Shown piece by piece: positions 1-13,500 of a stretch of 64,000 nucleotides of DNA. The DNA lies in the NCBI RefSeq assembly GCF_020085105.1, contig NC_058056.1, positions 13,648,929 through 13,712,928 of the forward strand, given 5' to 3'. The notes under the pieces are model-generated. The model made no database searches and had not been told where the DNA came from. It saw nothing but the letters and a program-made list of their open reading frames with translations. Position 1 is the first letter of the stretch; every line of letters starts with the position of its first letter. The stretch is from Siniperca chuatsi. Its lineage: Eukaryota; Chordata; Actinopteri; Centrarchiformes; Sinipercidae. A program made the position numbers and the translations under genes.

Positions 1-300
1 TAGATTTGTATTGTAGCTTCATTTTATTCTTTCGAATCTCTTTAATATCCATATTTCCCGCACACGGGAAATATGCTGGGAACAGTGAGCTGAGAAGTTT
101 TGCACTTTGCATAACAAATCTCTGATCTGCATGTTTTAGACATTACTTTATGTCCTCTGCCTTGTCTCCACACATGTATTTGAGATAAAGTGCTGGACTG
201 GGTAAAAGGGATGAAGTCAAAATGCTAATAAATATTTTTAACTCAAAGTTTCCTTGTTATTCAAAGCAACGGCACTGAAATCGGATTATTTTCAAAGCAT

Positions 301-306
301 TTTATT
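301..306 (-). other. GSTZ1: Polyadenylation signal of GSTZ1
   Basis: Read on the minus strand this is AATAAA, 42 bp past the GSTZ1 stop codon. A second AATAAA at 23-28 (minus) could give a longer 3' UTR. Bases 1-300 hold no other gene that I can see. Confidence 0.6.
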
Positions 307-347
307 CAACAATGTACAAAGCTGTCTCTGAAGCCCACAGAGTTGTT

Positions 348-2022
348 CTATGCACGCAGATCGGCAGGTGTGTCTGGTTGGTTAGACGGGTGGCTCACTT
401 TGAAAGCTTCAATCTCAAGTAAGGTTTGATTTAACCTTTTGATAGTTGGATACTGCCCAACGTCCACTTTGAACCTGTAGAGATTAAAGACACAGAGGGG
501 TCATGCTTTTCTGTATAGAGTGTTTAAAGTTCAGCAGGGTCTTGGGCGTAGCGGGTGGATTTTATGTGAACAAAAAGGGGCTTAAATAAGGCAAGACATG
601 CTATAACTATCAAGTACAAAGTACCACGACATTCCTGTTGATCTCTTGTTCAGGGGAGTATTAATGTGGTATTTATGTTGCAGTTTTTCTGATATATCTG
701 ATTACATACCTCTCTGCATTGTAGACTTGTGGGACCAGACAGATGTCTGCCATGGATATCTAAAAGGTAAGCAATGAGTCTGATGAAAGGTTTCTGCTGT
801 AACTGTAGTCATGCTTTGATATGAAAGTCATGCGCTTACCTCATCACCTACACAATATTCCCCTGCTGTTTGCTTCAGAATGGGCTCAAGAGCTGGAAGA
901 GAAACATAAGTAATATTGTAAAGGAAGTTGAGTGATGAAGTCTTAACTCTGAATGTATAGTTAAGAGCTTCTGCCAACCTTGAAAGCCGCGATCAATGAA
1001 GTGCTGAGCCCACTGCACCTTTTCAGCTCCTATTTTCTGAATCACGTACAAATTCTGAAACATCCAGGAATTAATTATTGTGAAAGTTAAATGTATTGTG
1101 CCAAAGTAACTTATTGTATCATGTCGTGCCTGAACTTGCAACCATTGCCTTTTGTAATCCAAAATGGCTTCAGTTTGACTTTGTAATCATGTGGACTGTG
1201 CTGTTCTCACCTGCAGAGGCTGTATCCCAGAGGCAATGAGATCACTTATCATTCGAACCTGGGCACGTTTCTTTGGGTCTGCTGGGAGAAGCCGAGGCCC
1301 TGGCCTGGTCTCATCCATGTACTGGATCACTGCCAGCTGTGTGAGTAAGAAACCATTTTCAGTAGTTTTCCAGTTGGTTAACTAAAATTGGGTTTTGTAG
1401 GATTGCATGGGTGAAGAGTTCGGGCACTCACTGACTGAGAGAGGGTGATGCCATCAATTTCAACTGCAGGCACTTGTTGCATGGGGTTTAATGTCTTGTA
1501 CTGTTGTGTAAGCTTGAGCACATAGATAACTTTTAAGAGGATTTTTTTATGCATCCATTGTTCATTTAAGACAGCAGTAGCCCATAACACTGTGTCATGT
1601 TATTTCATTCTAAAATACATGTCTCATGCTAATTATCAGTGTTTATTATCACAGTATGCCATTTTTGCATTGACATGGATCCTGTTAATCTATACTGTAC
1701 CTGCTGACCTCCATCTTTGATTAGATTGACTGGAACCTGGTCATATTCAATACCTTTAAGAGAAAAAGCTGGTGCACAAAATGTTTTATTATTATCTTGT
1801 TGGCATCAGAATGCTTTAAATAACAGCCTAAGTAGTCAAATGCTGTGGCATGACTTACCAATGCGAACCCTCCAGGAGCAGGAACTTCTGAAGTATCCAT
1901 GAAGAACAGGCTACAAAGAGAACCAAAAAACAGATCAGTCCATTTGAAAACACATCACATTCCTCCTTTGACATATTTAACGTTTCTTGTGTCTATTGGT
2001 TCACCTTGGTTTGGGTTGCCAT
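348..2022 (-). CDS. GSTZ1: Maleylacetoacetate isomerase / glutathione S-transferase zeta 1, complete, 9 coding exons
   Basis: GSTZ1 isomerises maleylacetoacetate to fumarylacetoacetate using glutathione, in tyrosine and phenylalanine breakdown (cytosol and mitochondria). Coding exons in transcript order are 2005-2022, 1859-1910, 1701-1768, 1432-1512, 1211-1336, 979-1054, 840-892, 710-759 and 348-474. They sum to 651 nt, or 216 aa, the length I recall for human. The protein starts [20 protein letters not shown]. The zeta-class SSC active-site motif lies at about residues 15-17, in the thioredoxin-like N-terminal domain. [14 protein letters not shown] and LSQSLAVIQY form the cis-Pro and glutathione-binding region. 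The all-alpha domain ends in [14 protein letters not shown]. The start was chosen because the short exon MATQTK splices in phase to the conserved core. Exons 3 and 4 each have a second in-frame AG, 15 and 12 nt inside the exon. I chose the upstream sites because they restore the AFSLKG and LTQQYK residues expected from other fish. Confidence 0.95.
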
Positions 2023-2820
2023 AGCTTTTTGGCTCTACGTTTCCCTCAACTAGAATGAATCAACTATTGCACGCAATTTTTGCTACAGTTTAACATTCTC
2101 ATCATCCTCCAGCAGCCAATAGGATGTGCCCCTAAAATCCCTCCTACCTACTCTGGACCATGACTAAGCAACATCTGGGCTTCATATGGTTCACATTAGT
2201 GACCTGGTGCACATACACACTTAGCAAACAGCTAACAATGTTATTACAGTACCTTGGCGATGCAAACTAAGGACAAGTGCATTGTTGTGGCTGTGATAAC
2301 GTTATCACTTGTATTTTGTAGCTGATAAGCTGTACTGCGTGTTTAAAGAGACGTCGATTATGCCCTGCACATTTCACAGAACCGTCCCTCTTCCTGTCTT
2401 CTACGATGAGTATATAATATCATGAAGACATAGCTCGGCTACGAGCCTGAATGAAGCTAACTCTTGTGATCTTTAGCAGAGCTTTTGGTCACAGTTCAAC
2501 TGCGGGTTGCGTAACTTCCAGCCAGTCAATGGAAAACGGCTTCTTTTATCCAATGATTAACCGAGTTTCACAGCTAAAACGGGATTATCTAAAACCTCAA
2601 CTAGGGATTGGACAGAATTCACCCACAGTTGACCAATCAGGCCGCGTCATTCATGGGAGTGCGGACATGGAGCGAATAGCAAGCCTGAGATTTCCTCAGA
2701 GCCCGCCCACAGGTAATAATCTCTGTGAGGGAGAAGACTGGATGTTGTCGTTGACTGGACACCGTCCTACCTGCGGAGTTTGTCATATCAAGTGGGCCTG
2801 CACATAATAACATTTCCACC
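2023..2820. promoter_or_regulatory. Divergent GSTZ1 / ALDH6A1 promoter region
   Basis: The two start codons face away from each other across about 800 bp. On the ALDH6A1 side there is a CCAAT box at 2633-2637, an inverted one (ATTGG) at 2607-2611 and a GC-richer stretch at 2640-2800. No convincing TATA box is seen near either start. No separate gene is seen here. Confidence 0.5.
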
Positions 2821-5800
2821 ATGGCGACAACAGCATTACGATCGGTCCTAAAGGCAAAGGTAAGATTTTAAAGTTGCAGATGACGCAGGCAGGTTTGACA
2901 GCTCACATTGTTTACAAAGTGCCAAGTGTCATGTGCTGCAGGATTTAAGTCTGGATTGCTTTTATACACTAATTTATTTCGCACAGATGGGATTAACTGC
3001 TCTTGTTTTTACTCCTCAGAGGAATTTTGATTATATTCTGACTGTTCTGTGTGCACGTTCTATTTGACATAAAACACCAAGAAAAAGTGTCACTCTGCAC
3101 CTGGTAGCATGAGTGCATTCATTCTTCCAGTCAGTTTGACTTTGTCCCCTTCAAGCCTTTTTATAACTCTACACTTTGTAGCTGCTAGGCCTTCAGGCTG
3201 CAGCTGGAAACAGCTGGTTTTGTGTATTTTATGTTTTACAAAATATGTAAACTAAAGCTTTTAATAGTTTTTGGATAGAGGGATAATATTTATTGCATTT
3301 GATGAATTCCGACTCCTGCTGTGTTTCTTTCTCAGGTCCCACTTAAAGTTGGCCACATGTGCTACTCCTCCTCAGTGGTGAGTTGAGAGCAGTTTGCACT
3401 TAATTGTCTGCTATTACACTTTACATCAAATGTCATACATGGATAATGAACCTGCTGACTAAATGCAGATGTGACGTAACATCTGTCCTCACAGCCTACC
3501 ACCAAGCTGTTCATTGATGGAAAGTTTGTTGAATCCAAGACTTCAGAATGGCTGGATATTCACAATCCTGTAAGTATTTCACCTGGCCTGGATCAAGAAA
3601 CGATGCACTTTTTTTTGGCAATGTCTTCGTACATAGTTGGGTTAGGTATATCCTGCTGTAGCTGGAGTGCTTCTTGATGCTACACTGTGGCTTGGTAGCT
3701 CTGACATGGCTCATGTCTGTGGAGTTGCTTAACCTGTTACGTATTACCATAGACCATGCATAGACATACAGTCTATGCATGTTACATAATGTTTAAGGTC
3801 TGTGCCTGTGGGTACTAACTGCTACATCCTACATTAACTTTGCAATTGCAAATGTAGACATTTGTATTTGGCTTTGTCATACAAGCAGATTCACAGTATT
3901 TTTCATTGAGTATTAGTATTATCAGAATTAAAAACAACTTAAAGTGTAAAATAAATCAAATAATACCAAAATAAATATGATTGCCAATGAGAAATATGAC
4001 TTAAGTCTCAGCTACACTTGGATAACAAGTCACAACCTAACAATCATAAATGCTTCCTCGAGGATTTAATGTAGAAATCCTGTCATTTGTATCTGATAAA
4101 CTCTGACCTGCAGATTTATGAAAGTCCACATATCTCAAATAAACATCTGCTAGGATTCAACGTTTAGTGAACTTTAACCTATCCAGACCTCTTAGGTCAT
4201 CTGTGACAGGTGCTGCTGTCTGTCTATCAGGAACAAACTCCCAGAGAACTGCAGGTCTGCTGCAACGCTCAGTTCTTTTAAATCAAGGCTGAAGACCTTT
4301 CTGTTTGCCACTGCCTTTTATTTGAGGCTTTTGATTAATATCTTACACTACACTTTTACTCTCCTGTTTTATCTTATTTTTATTTTGTTTAACTCTTTAA
4401 TAGTATTTAAATGTTGCTTTTACATTTTGTCTTGATGCCTTTTATGTGTTGAATTGCCTTGTTGTTGAAATGTGCTATACAAATTAACTTGCCTTGCTTA
4501 AACAGCCCCTGCTAATTGAAACTAATTAATCTTTAGCGTATTAATGTGCATTTTTTTCAGGCTACCAACGAGGTGATCTCCCGTGTACCCAAGGCCACCC
4601 AGGAGGAGATGTTGGCTGCCGTGTACTCGTGCACCAGAGCCTTTCACTCCTGGTCCGAGACCTCCATCTTGGCTCGGCAGCAAGTCTTTCTGCGCTATCA
4701 GCAGCTTATCAAGGACAACATTGTAGGTCAAAGAGTCAGAAAAGTATTAGGTGCAACTGAAAACAAGAGTTGACTATTTAGCACTGTTCAACTTGTTTAT
4801 TATTATTATTAGTTACATATAACCTCTTTTTTTGCAAATCAGTCTTTTAAACCTTTCCACATTAGTTCAGAGCCTGCTGTTTACAATTGATACTAAAACT
4901 CTAGTTCAGATTATATTAAATCAAACACTGAAAACAAAGGACTGACATGAGGGTCATCTTTGTGTTTCAGAAAGAACTTGCCAAGGCCATTACAGTGGAA
5001 CAGGGCAAGACCCTTGCAGATGCAGAGGGGGATGTATTCAGAGGATTGCGTAAGTTTATCTCACACACACACACGTGCACACCATACACTGTATATATAC
5101 ACGCATTCCTTTACAAAGGGCAACAAATAGGTAACTATTTGCATGTTATGCAGGGTTTTACTTTATGGTAACAGGAATAGTTAATGATATACTATACATC
5201 TTTATACACTGTTATACTAGCTCTGTATCTGGGTTAACCAGAACAAAGGGTGGTTTTCTTCATGAGCCCTTTAAATGATTACCACTAATTATTACTGCAC
5301 TATGAAGTATCTACCTTGCCAAGTTATTTAGTGTAGTTTGGTCTGAAAACCTGTTCTAGCTCTTGAGTTTTCTTACAGTAGCTGGATTACTCCACTGGTA
5401 CAATTTGCATTGGAGAAAGTTAAAATTTTGTCATTTTATTGACTTATTTTTTTACCTTTCCCCTATATCTTGGGAAGGGATGAGCTATTTTTTGAGGCTT
5501 ATATGAAAATTTTTGATTTAGCTTTCTTTCCCCTTCCTATCACCAATACAGTTTGTAATTCTTGTAAAAAAAAAAAAAACAAACAAAAAAAAAGTGGGGT
5601 CATCTTATCTTTAAAGATGTTAACACTCATCTTTACAATTTAAGGAGAAGCCTAATTGCGCTCTCTTTTTTTGGAGAGTTTGTAGAAGTTTCACACTGCA
5701 GACATTCTCAGCTTCCACACAGTCAACACACTCAATACTTCACACAGACAGATGGACACACACACAAGTAACACTGACAGCTTGTCTTTACCCAGTCAAT

Positions 5801-8800
5801 TCCACAATTATAATCAATCCAGTTAAGATTAGCTGATTATAAATATACCAGACCTAAACAATTATTTCATGGTTTGACACAACTGCAAGAAAAAAACCAA
5901 AACAAATTCACTTAATTGTTGCATGCTCTGTTTATTTCTTTCCTTTGCAGAGGTTGTGGAGCACGCCTGCAGCATCACCTCTCTGATGCTCGGTGAAACC
6001 CTGCCCTCCATCACCAAGGACATGGACACCTACACCTACCGCCTGCCCCTTGGGGTGTGTGCCGGCATTGCGCCCTTCAACTTCCCTGCCATGATCCCTC
6101 TGTGGATGTTCCCCATGGGCATGGTGTGCGGCAACACCTACCTGCTCAAGCCGTCAGAGCGGGTGCCAGCCTGCGCCATGCTGCTGGCCAAGATGCTGCA
6201 GGATGCCGGTGCACCAGACGGGACGCTCAACATCATCCACGGCCAACACGCTGGTAAGAGTTGGCCTCTGTTGCCTTTAGCCGGTGATTGAAAGAACCCT
6301 TCTGTTTTGTGCCTGAACCTACTCTGTAGTGTAGATACAAGGCAGTGTATATTATGAAACTGTATTATTTAGGACAGAAGAAGAAGGCTAAATTCACAAA
6401 GATATCTGCGTCTTGTCCACTTGATAACATGAAATTAACGCACATTAAACATCAAAATGAATGATGGTAAAATTAGTCTTGGTCATTTGACACAGTGACT
6501 TAGAATCATTAGTTTAGACACATTGGTTTTATACAATCTGCGGCTTGGTCCTGTCTAGATGGCAACCCTGGATTTGCAGAAACTCTTGTGAGATTTAGGT
6601 TTAGGCATAAAACTACTTAAACTACTACACACACACACAAAGAAAGACTTACAAATCTTGTGAGAGTTTTGCAAATCCAGGGTTACCATCTAGACACGAC
6701 CCTTCTGCTTTTGTGTGTGTGTGTGTGTGTGTAGCCTTCCCTCTGACATACAAAACATTTGCTGGATCCAGCTTCTCCAGTGTGAGGATTTGCTGCTTCT
6801 CTTTGTCTTTTATGATAGCGAACTAAATATCTTTGGTTTTGGACTGGTCTGGACAAAACAAGACATTTAATTATGTAATTTCTGCTCAGAAATTTTAATG
6901 GACATTTTTCACTATTTCAGATTTTTGAACCTGTACTTAGCAAATGTCTTATATTGTTACTTCATAACTGACTAGAATCTATGAAAGTGATTTCTTCTCT
7001 AAATCATATAATTGACTTATTATTTCAGCATTGGGATCATTGCTTGATATTAATCTGTAATGCAGTACCACACAGGTTTTCAAATATCAGTGGTTATTGA
7101 TTACGGTGGTTGATTAAAGGATATCTAAGTTAATACACCTTCTATCACCTTCTAACTGTCTTTCTGTCACAGCTGTCAATTTCATCTGTGACCATCCAGC
7201 CATCAAGGCAATCAGCTTTGTTGGCTCAAACCAAGCTGGGGAATATATTTACGAGAGGGGCTCAAAAAATGGCAAGAGGGTCCAGTCCAACATGGTGAGT
7301 ATCCAATGATAAAGCAACACAATTATAATGTCTGACATTTGCTGTTAATGTCCAGAAGGTGGCAGCATTGGCTAACAGATTCTTGTTGTATGTTTGACCT
7401 TCATTGCTCCTCCTCACTGCCAGCTGTACAGATGGGACAAGGTGCAAAACAGAGATTGCAGCTGTGCATCACTGTTGAAAAGCCTGTGAATTATGATTGT
7501 TCCATCTATTTATCTTGATTCGTGTCCATCAAATCCATATGGGATTTGGAACTGATGTGGAACAAATGATGAAATTATGTTCTCACTTGTAAATAGTTGC
7601 TGTAATGTGGAGATCAAACAGCAGAAGGCTAACCACTTCTCATGTACTGTAGGGAGCCAAGAACCATGGTGTGGTGATGCCTGATGCCAACAAGGAGAAC
7701 ACTCTGAACCAGCTTGTGGGTGCAGCTTTCGGGGCAGCGGGACAGCGCTGCATGGCTTTGTCCACAGCCATCCTGGTGGGCGAGGCACGGAGCTGGCTGC
7801 CGGAGCTGGTGGAGCGTTCCAAGGCTCTGCGCGTGAATGCAGGTACCGCACCCTTCACCTCTGGTCTCTCCTGAGCCCCCTGAGGGCCTTAGGTTTAGTC
7901 ATCTCGGGGGCCACCCAAGCCGCCCTAACCACACCTCTCGCCTTCTGCCCCTGTTGTAACTCACATTGGAGTCAGCTGGGAGAGAGGGCTTGTTGAGTCA
8001 GCCATGCTGCAAATTTGTGGCCAGATCTGCAGCCCAGACCTAAATAGCGGTTCAGAGCACCGAATCCTTTGAGAATGGAAATGGAGAATGATTCTCTCTG
8101 TGTGCAGTGATATGGACTCTAACTTGTGTAGTACACAGGAAACCCGCAAGTATCCATTTTTGAGGGAGTGCCTCAGGGTGCCCCTCGTTCAGGCTTTTGC
8201 GTGTTTGTGGTAAAAGACGCATTTGAATGTCAGTGCCCTTGATGTGCTCACATCGTGTGATTACTACAGTGTGTAACCTTATAGCTCGTTGTTTATGGGG
8301 CCCTGCTAGGAGACCAGCCTGGTGCAGACATGGGGCCTCTGATCTCTCCCCAGGCCAAGGAGAGAGTCTGCAGTCTGATCCAGAGTGGTGTGGATGAGGG
8401 AGCTCAGCTGCTCCTGGATGGCCGAAACATCAAGGTCAAGGGTTATGAGAACGGCAACTTTGTGGGTCCCACCATCATCAGCAATGTCACAGTACGTGGG
8501 TTTAATATCTTTATGTGCACACATGGATTTGCATTTGAGTACCATTAAGAACAACCTTTCACTTTTGTGCTCTCATAGCCTGCAATGAAATGCTACACTG
8601 AAGAGATCTTCGGGCCTGTGTTGGTCGTACTCGAGGCAGACACTCTGGATGATGCCATCACTTTGGTCAACAGGAACCTCTATGGCAACGGTACAGCCAT
8701 CTTCACCACAAATGGCGCCACGGCACGCAAATACACTCACGAGGTGGACGTGGGCCAGGTAAGTGGCTGCAGCCTCCAAATGTGTTCCTCTGTTTTGGGA

Positions 8801-9945
8801 GAAAGGAGACATTCACATCCTTCTGTCATGTCTACACAGCATCTCAAGCAGGGAGCACATCACATTTCTGTTTGAAAACCTTCACACACATAAAAAAAAA
8901 CAATTATTTTCCATGTCAAGTATAGCCTTGTTTGCCCCTAACCTAAAATAAACACTTTCGGCAACCCCTTTCCCTCCGCTTCCCCACCGGTCAAGACTAC
9001 AAATAGCTACAGCAAATATGTGTCTGTTAAATGAAAACAGGGGGACATAGAAACATTTTTCCGGGGAGTGTTCGAGGAGGGAAATCTTAAATTAAACTCA
9101 AAAGGGATTCCTAGGGTCCTGTTCAACCCTTTTAAGCATAAATATGGCCAGCCTTTACCCTGTTTGTTTGCCTGTGGAGCCTTAGTTATGCCCTGTGTTT
9201 GCTGTTCACATGTCGGGGAATGCAGTGCAGGCCATGTGCTGTACTCTTCTCCAAACCTCGATGCAACAAACATCTGCTTTTCCTTTTTTTTTTCTCTGCC
9301 TGCCCCTTCACCAAAAGGCCTTAGTGTGTCCAAACTTATTCCCGCTGTTTCAAACATTCTAAACCAACGATGCCATGCCTCTATTGCCTTCATAACAAAA
9401 TGTTTTATTTAGTTTTTCTTCCCTATCATAAGAGCATGCTATGCTTTCAGAACTGCAAATATACATTGCAGGTTTAGCTTTGTTTAGTGCGATCATGTAA
9501 GCTTGTTTTTTAAACTGCACATATATACCACATCTCTCGTCAGCCGCATCTTACTCATCCTAGCAATTTAGGATCCTGGGGGATTGTTTTACAAAGCTTA
9601 CACTTATAGAAATGAAAGGGAAAATACTTGTTTTCTGCAGGTTGGAGTCAATGTCCCCATCCCTGTTCCACTGCCTATGTTCTCCTTCACTGGATCAAGA
9701 GGATCCTTCAGAGGGGACATGAACTTCTACGGAAAACAAGTATGAAATAAACAAATGCATCCTATTGTGACAGGTATAAGAAAAATGCAGATGGAGCAGT
9801 CTTAAGTTTTGATGTAAATGGTTTTTATTTTTCTCTCCAGGGCATCCAGTTCTACACACAGATCAAAACTGTAACCTCGCAATGGAAAGCTGAAGATGCC
9901 ACCTTGAAAAGTCCTACAGTTACCATGCCTACAATGGGACGCTAA
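2821..9945 (+). CDS. ALDH6A1: Methylmalonate-semialdehyde dehydrogenase (acylating), mitochondrial, complete, 12 exons
   Basis: This CoA-dependent mitochondrial enzyme turns malonate and methylmalonate semialdehydes into acetyl- and propionyl-CoA, in valine and pyrimidine catabolism. Coding exons: 2821-2859, 3336-3377, 3495-3569, 4561-4722, 4971-5049, 5951-6253, 7173-7294, 7653-7842, 8310-8491, 8579-8758, 9641-9739, 9841-9945. They total 1578 nt (525 aa; human about 535). The N-terminus [13 protein letters not shown] is basic and lacks acids, as expected of a mitochondrial targeting peptide. The mature part begins around [12 protein letters not shown]. The Rossmann and CoA-binding region includes [20 protein letters not shown]. 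The catalytic cysteine is about residue 307 in [23 protein letters not shown] is the conserved late motif, and the protein ends VTMPTMGR. All splice junctions keep phase. The promoter is shared with GSTZ1. The start is the first ATG, in a good context (cttccaccATGG). Confidence 0.97.
4177..4502 (+). mobile_element. 3' end of a non-LTR retrotransposon (LINE), degraded
   Basis: In intron 3 of ALDH6A1. One frame reads [20 protein letters not shown], followed by [11 protein letters not shown], which resembles the C-terminus of fish LINE reverse transcriptase ORFs. Downstream is a 3' tail ending GTGCTATACAAATTAACTTG, a form I recognise from common teleost LINE tails. Only the last few hundred bases are present, so it is a 5'-truncated copy. 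The exact clade (L2- or Rex1-like) cannot be assigned by eye. Confidence 0.7.
6547..6702. repeat. Short fold-back element in ALDH6A1 intron 6
   Basis: Two inverted arms of about 50 bp, roughly 85-90% alike, both containing GTCTAGATGG and CCTGGATTTGCA. A loop of about 55 bp carries a short CA run. The shape is that of a MITE with long terminal inverted repeats. A (GT)n run follows at about 6713-6733. Confidence 0.7.
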
Positions 9946-10585
9946 GTACTCCATCCAAGTGCTGCTGTTCACCCTTCTTCCACGCACAACACAGACTTGT
10001 TCAATGGGAACAGTTCATAATGCAAGTCATTAAATCACTCTTTTAAAGACTTTATATTAGATGTGTATGTATAGATACTGTGTAAATGTAAACCACTGTG
10101 CCCAAGATTTTAACAATGCAAAAGATCTGTACAGCTGAGCCAATGTTACTGGATCAATGTCATTTCCTCACATACACAAGTATTGAAACTCTCGTGTACA
10201 TATAGCGTAGTGTGTATAATACCCATGAAAGAAAGTTGCCATTGACACACTGCATTGTATCCCACTGACCCACCATCCAGTGATTTGTTTAGAGATCTTG
10301 TATTTTATCTGGTGCACAAGTTGATAACAGCACTTTGTGGTCATGAAATAGTTTTGTCTTCAGGGAAAAGATCCTTTTAAATGGGTTGTGACAGAATTCA
10401 AACAAGCTTCATGTATGAAAGAGAATACTCACAAGCCATATATACATGCACGGTAAGATATTTATAATGAGCACAAACAAACATCTTGTATTCTACTATA
10501 CACATGATTGACACTCTGTGGGAAGAGTACAAAGCAGAGGCAAACAATCCAGAGTGTGATGTGCCATGTAGAGGACACACAGAGG
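9946..10585. other. ALDH6A1 / BBOF1 convergent 3' region
   Basis: The stop codons of ALDH6A1 and BBOF1 lie about 640 bp apart, tail to tail. ATTAAA at 10029-10034 (+) is a possible ALDH6A1 poly(A) signal. The first canonical AATAAA on the plus strand is at 10800-10805, beyond the last BBOF1 exon. No clear AATAAA for BBOF1 was found on the minus strand. No further gene is seen. Confidence 0.5.
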
Positions 10586-13500
10586 TCACGTGGTGTGTAT
10601 ATCCGGTAGGCTGTTTGGGTTCGAGGGCAGAGCGGGCTCAGGCGCCTGGGTGATGAAAGTCGCCGGGGAGAGCTCCTCTCTAATTCTGGAAGACAGTCGT
10701 CATTATGCAACGCTCAAATGCAACTGTCTGATAAATAACATGTAGGCACTCATGTTCTCACAGCCAATGCTTTTTCAGCTAAACATGGAATGTGGGACCA
10801 ATAAATCTGCACAGGCTTCATAATTGCAAGGACGAGGAACATCTTTTATCCTCGTACATTCCTTCAGTGTCTTACCCGGCAGCATCGCTGTCGATAAGGC
10901 GTTTCTTCTCAGAGGAGGCAGACAAAGCCAGATGATGGCTGGCTTTCCTATCAGGAAAATGCAGAGTGCAGTTAAATACAGAACCTCAGCGAAAAGCCAT
11001 GTTTTAGCACACTGGTGTCTATTCACTCAGGCCTGCAGCCTGTCTCGGAAAGGGGTTACTCTGGGTTAACACAATGCACATGGACTTGGATGCTCCTAAC
11101 TGACTCACCAAATGTTCTGTGTTATTCTGCTGGACTAGGTGCCAGACCACTGTTAACATGGATATACATCTCCTCTTGCCTGCCATACCCCCATACATCC
11201 AGATACCCCGCACACTCCTTTCTGAAAATCATGTTACCAGCTGCTCTCTGACCACAAGTGTTCAAAGAACAAAATAAACTGCTAGTGCACGTGAAGAGGG
11301 GCCAATAGACTGAAAGAAAATCGACGTGACCAGATGTTTGTTTCCAAGCACACGACTCTGCGGCTGGGCCTATTTTTACTATTGTGCCCAGACTCTTTTC
11401 TTCATTCGTTTTAAGCAGCTGGATGGAAAAGAAAATTGGTTGAAGCCTAACTGATGTTTTATGGTATCCTCTTCTGCTGAGAAAATGGCTGTTTAAAACA
11501 TTAAAAAGAGGGAGGAGTCAGCAGAGGTTCAACCTGAACTACTGCTTGGCGTCACTGCACGTTGTTCTACAGTGGTAATTGATCCAGAAGTTTCAGTCCA
11601 TTTTCAGGGATTACTAGTGGATTGTACGGTATTAATCAGAATGAAGTCAATGAGCTATAAACAAGCAACCAACATGTCTTTTGCTAAGACAAACATGATA
11701 CAGTTATTGGGAGGTTTTATTACCTTTCCCTCTGTCCGTTCATTTTAGCAAAGAGAAGCCTGAGCACTTGTTCCTTCTGCTCCCAAGTGAGATCTGAGAT
11801 TTCAACTTTGCTGCCTGGATGATGAGTCCTTAAAAATAGGTGGATGAAATCAAAATGAATGTTAAGCTCTTCTATTCTACAAATTCTTTTACATATATAG
11901 GCTGTATTAAGATGAACCATGAAGAGCTGAAGGTTACTTGGTGCTGATCAGCATGAATTAAAAATATCACAAAGACAGTCATGGAAATGATGGGAAGTGG
12001 ACCTACCACCTTGCAGCTGCCTCCATGTCTGAATGGACAGAGTTGGTACTGTGGGGGCTTTTATGAAAGGTGCGGATGGGTGGGAACTTTAGCTTTCCTG
12101 CTGTGGCTTCCCTCAGCCTCCAATGATAAGCCTGTAGTGCTTCCTTTTTGTATTGCAGCCTGCTGACCATGATCTCCTGCTTCACCTGAGCCAGTGCCTC
12201 ATGGAAGAACTGCTCCAGCTCTGAGCGCTGCTCTACAATGGTGCTCGCTAGCCGCTTGATGTGCCCCAATTCCCTCTCCCGCATGGCAAGCACTTTCTGC
12301 AGCTTCTCCAACTCTACCTGGCTGGCCTGGATGCTGACCAGGGTCCTCTCCTTCTCCTTCCTCTCTCGCTCAGGTTCCCCAGCTTTTAGTTCTCGGGCCT
12401 GCTCCAGAGAAGCTACCTTGGCCCTCAGTTTGGAGAGCTCCTCTTTTTGGGCTTCCATTTGAGCTGCATTTTTCTTTACTATCAACTCAAATGTGTTCTG
12501 GGTGAGTAGACAGAAGAGCATAGTAGTAAGATGGATGACACTGAGCTAACTCCTTTCATTTTCATGCCAATATACGTAGAGCTAGAACAGATAATGATTT
12601 GCGTGCTAGCCTGTGCTGCTGAGTGAGTGGCCAAAGCTTCAACAAGGTGGATTCACTCCCTTGATTTACTGTCATCAGAGGTAAGATTAATGTGTCCAAT
12701 ATAAATTTGTCCTAAAGAGTCAGTGCCAGAAACCTGAGAATGAGAAGCCACTAAATTTGAACCCATACACCAGTGGAAACTCACCACAACCACTGACCAC
12801 TGAGAGGCTGGGTAGTAGTCAGGAGGTGGCGGGGTAGGAGTAGGACCACAAGCAAAATACACAGGGTCAGCACAAGTAAACAACACAAGGGAAAAACCAC
12901 CTGAAGTATATTCTGCACAGATCTGACAAGTGTTTCATAACTGAAATTATTGAAAATGACTTTATGGACATGAATGGTCTCTGTCCAAGGACTGCTGGTG
13001 CCTAATAGTGAACCTATGGTTCAAACATACCTTGTCCAGTGCCAGGGAGCTGTTTTCCTTAGCCAATGAATTTATCAATTTCTGCAGGTCCTCTGCCTCC
13101 TTTATGTGATATTTCAGCGCTTCATTGAGACGGACGTTCTCCTTGAACACAGAGCGTGAGGCATCGTCCAACTGCCTAAATAGTTTACAGGACAAACAAA
13201 AAAGCGACAGAAAAAATGTGTCTCTAGTCATGAACACAACCCTGTGAATGTTAATTTTATGCCAGACATCATTTGTATGTATTTAAGATTTATTTTAATC
13301 TGCATTTCGAGTGTTCCAAGGAGGATAAAACGTTTAAAGAGCGTTTATCTGTCACAGTGGTAAAGGGTCTGAATGTGAGGAGTTCTGATCATGTAGAGCA
13401 TATGACATTTCTCTTCTCACTTTCTTGGTTCCTACACAAAACACTGAATTTACTGGACTAGTGTATTTGACTTTTAAAGACAAGCTGAGTGTGTCAGAAT

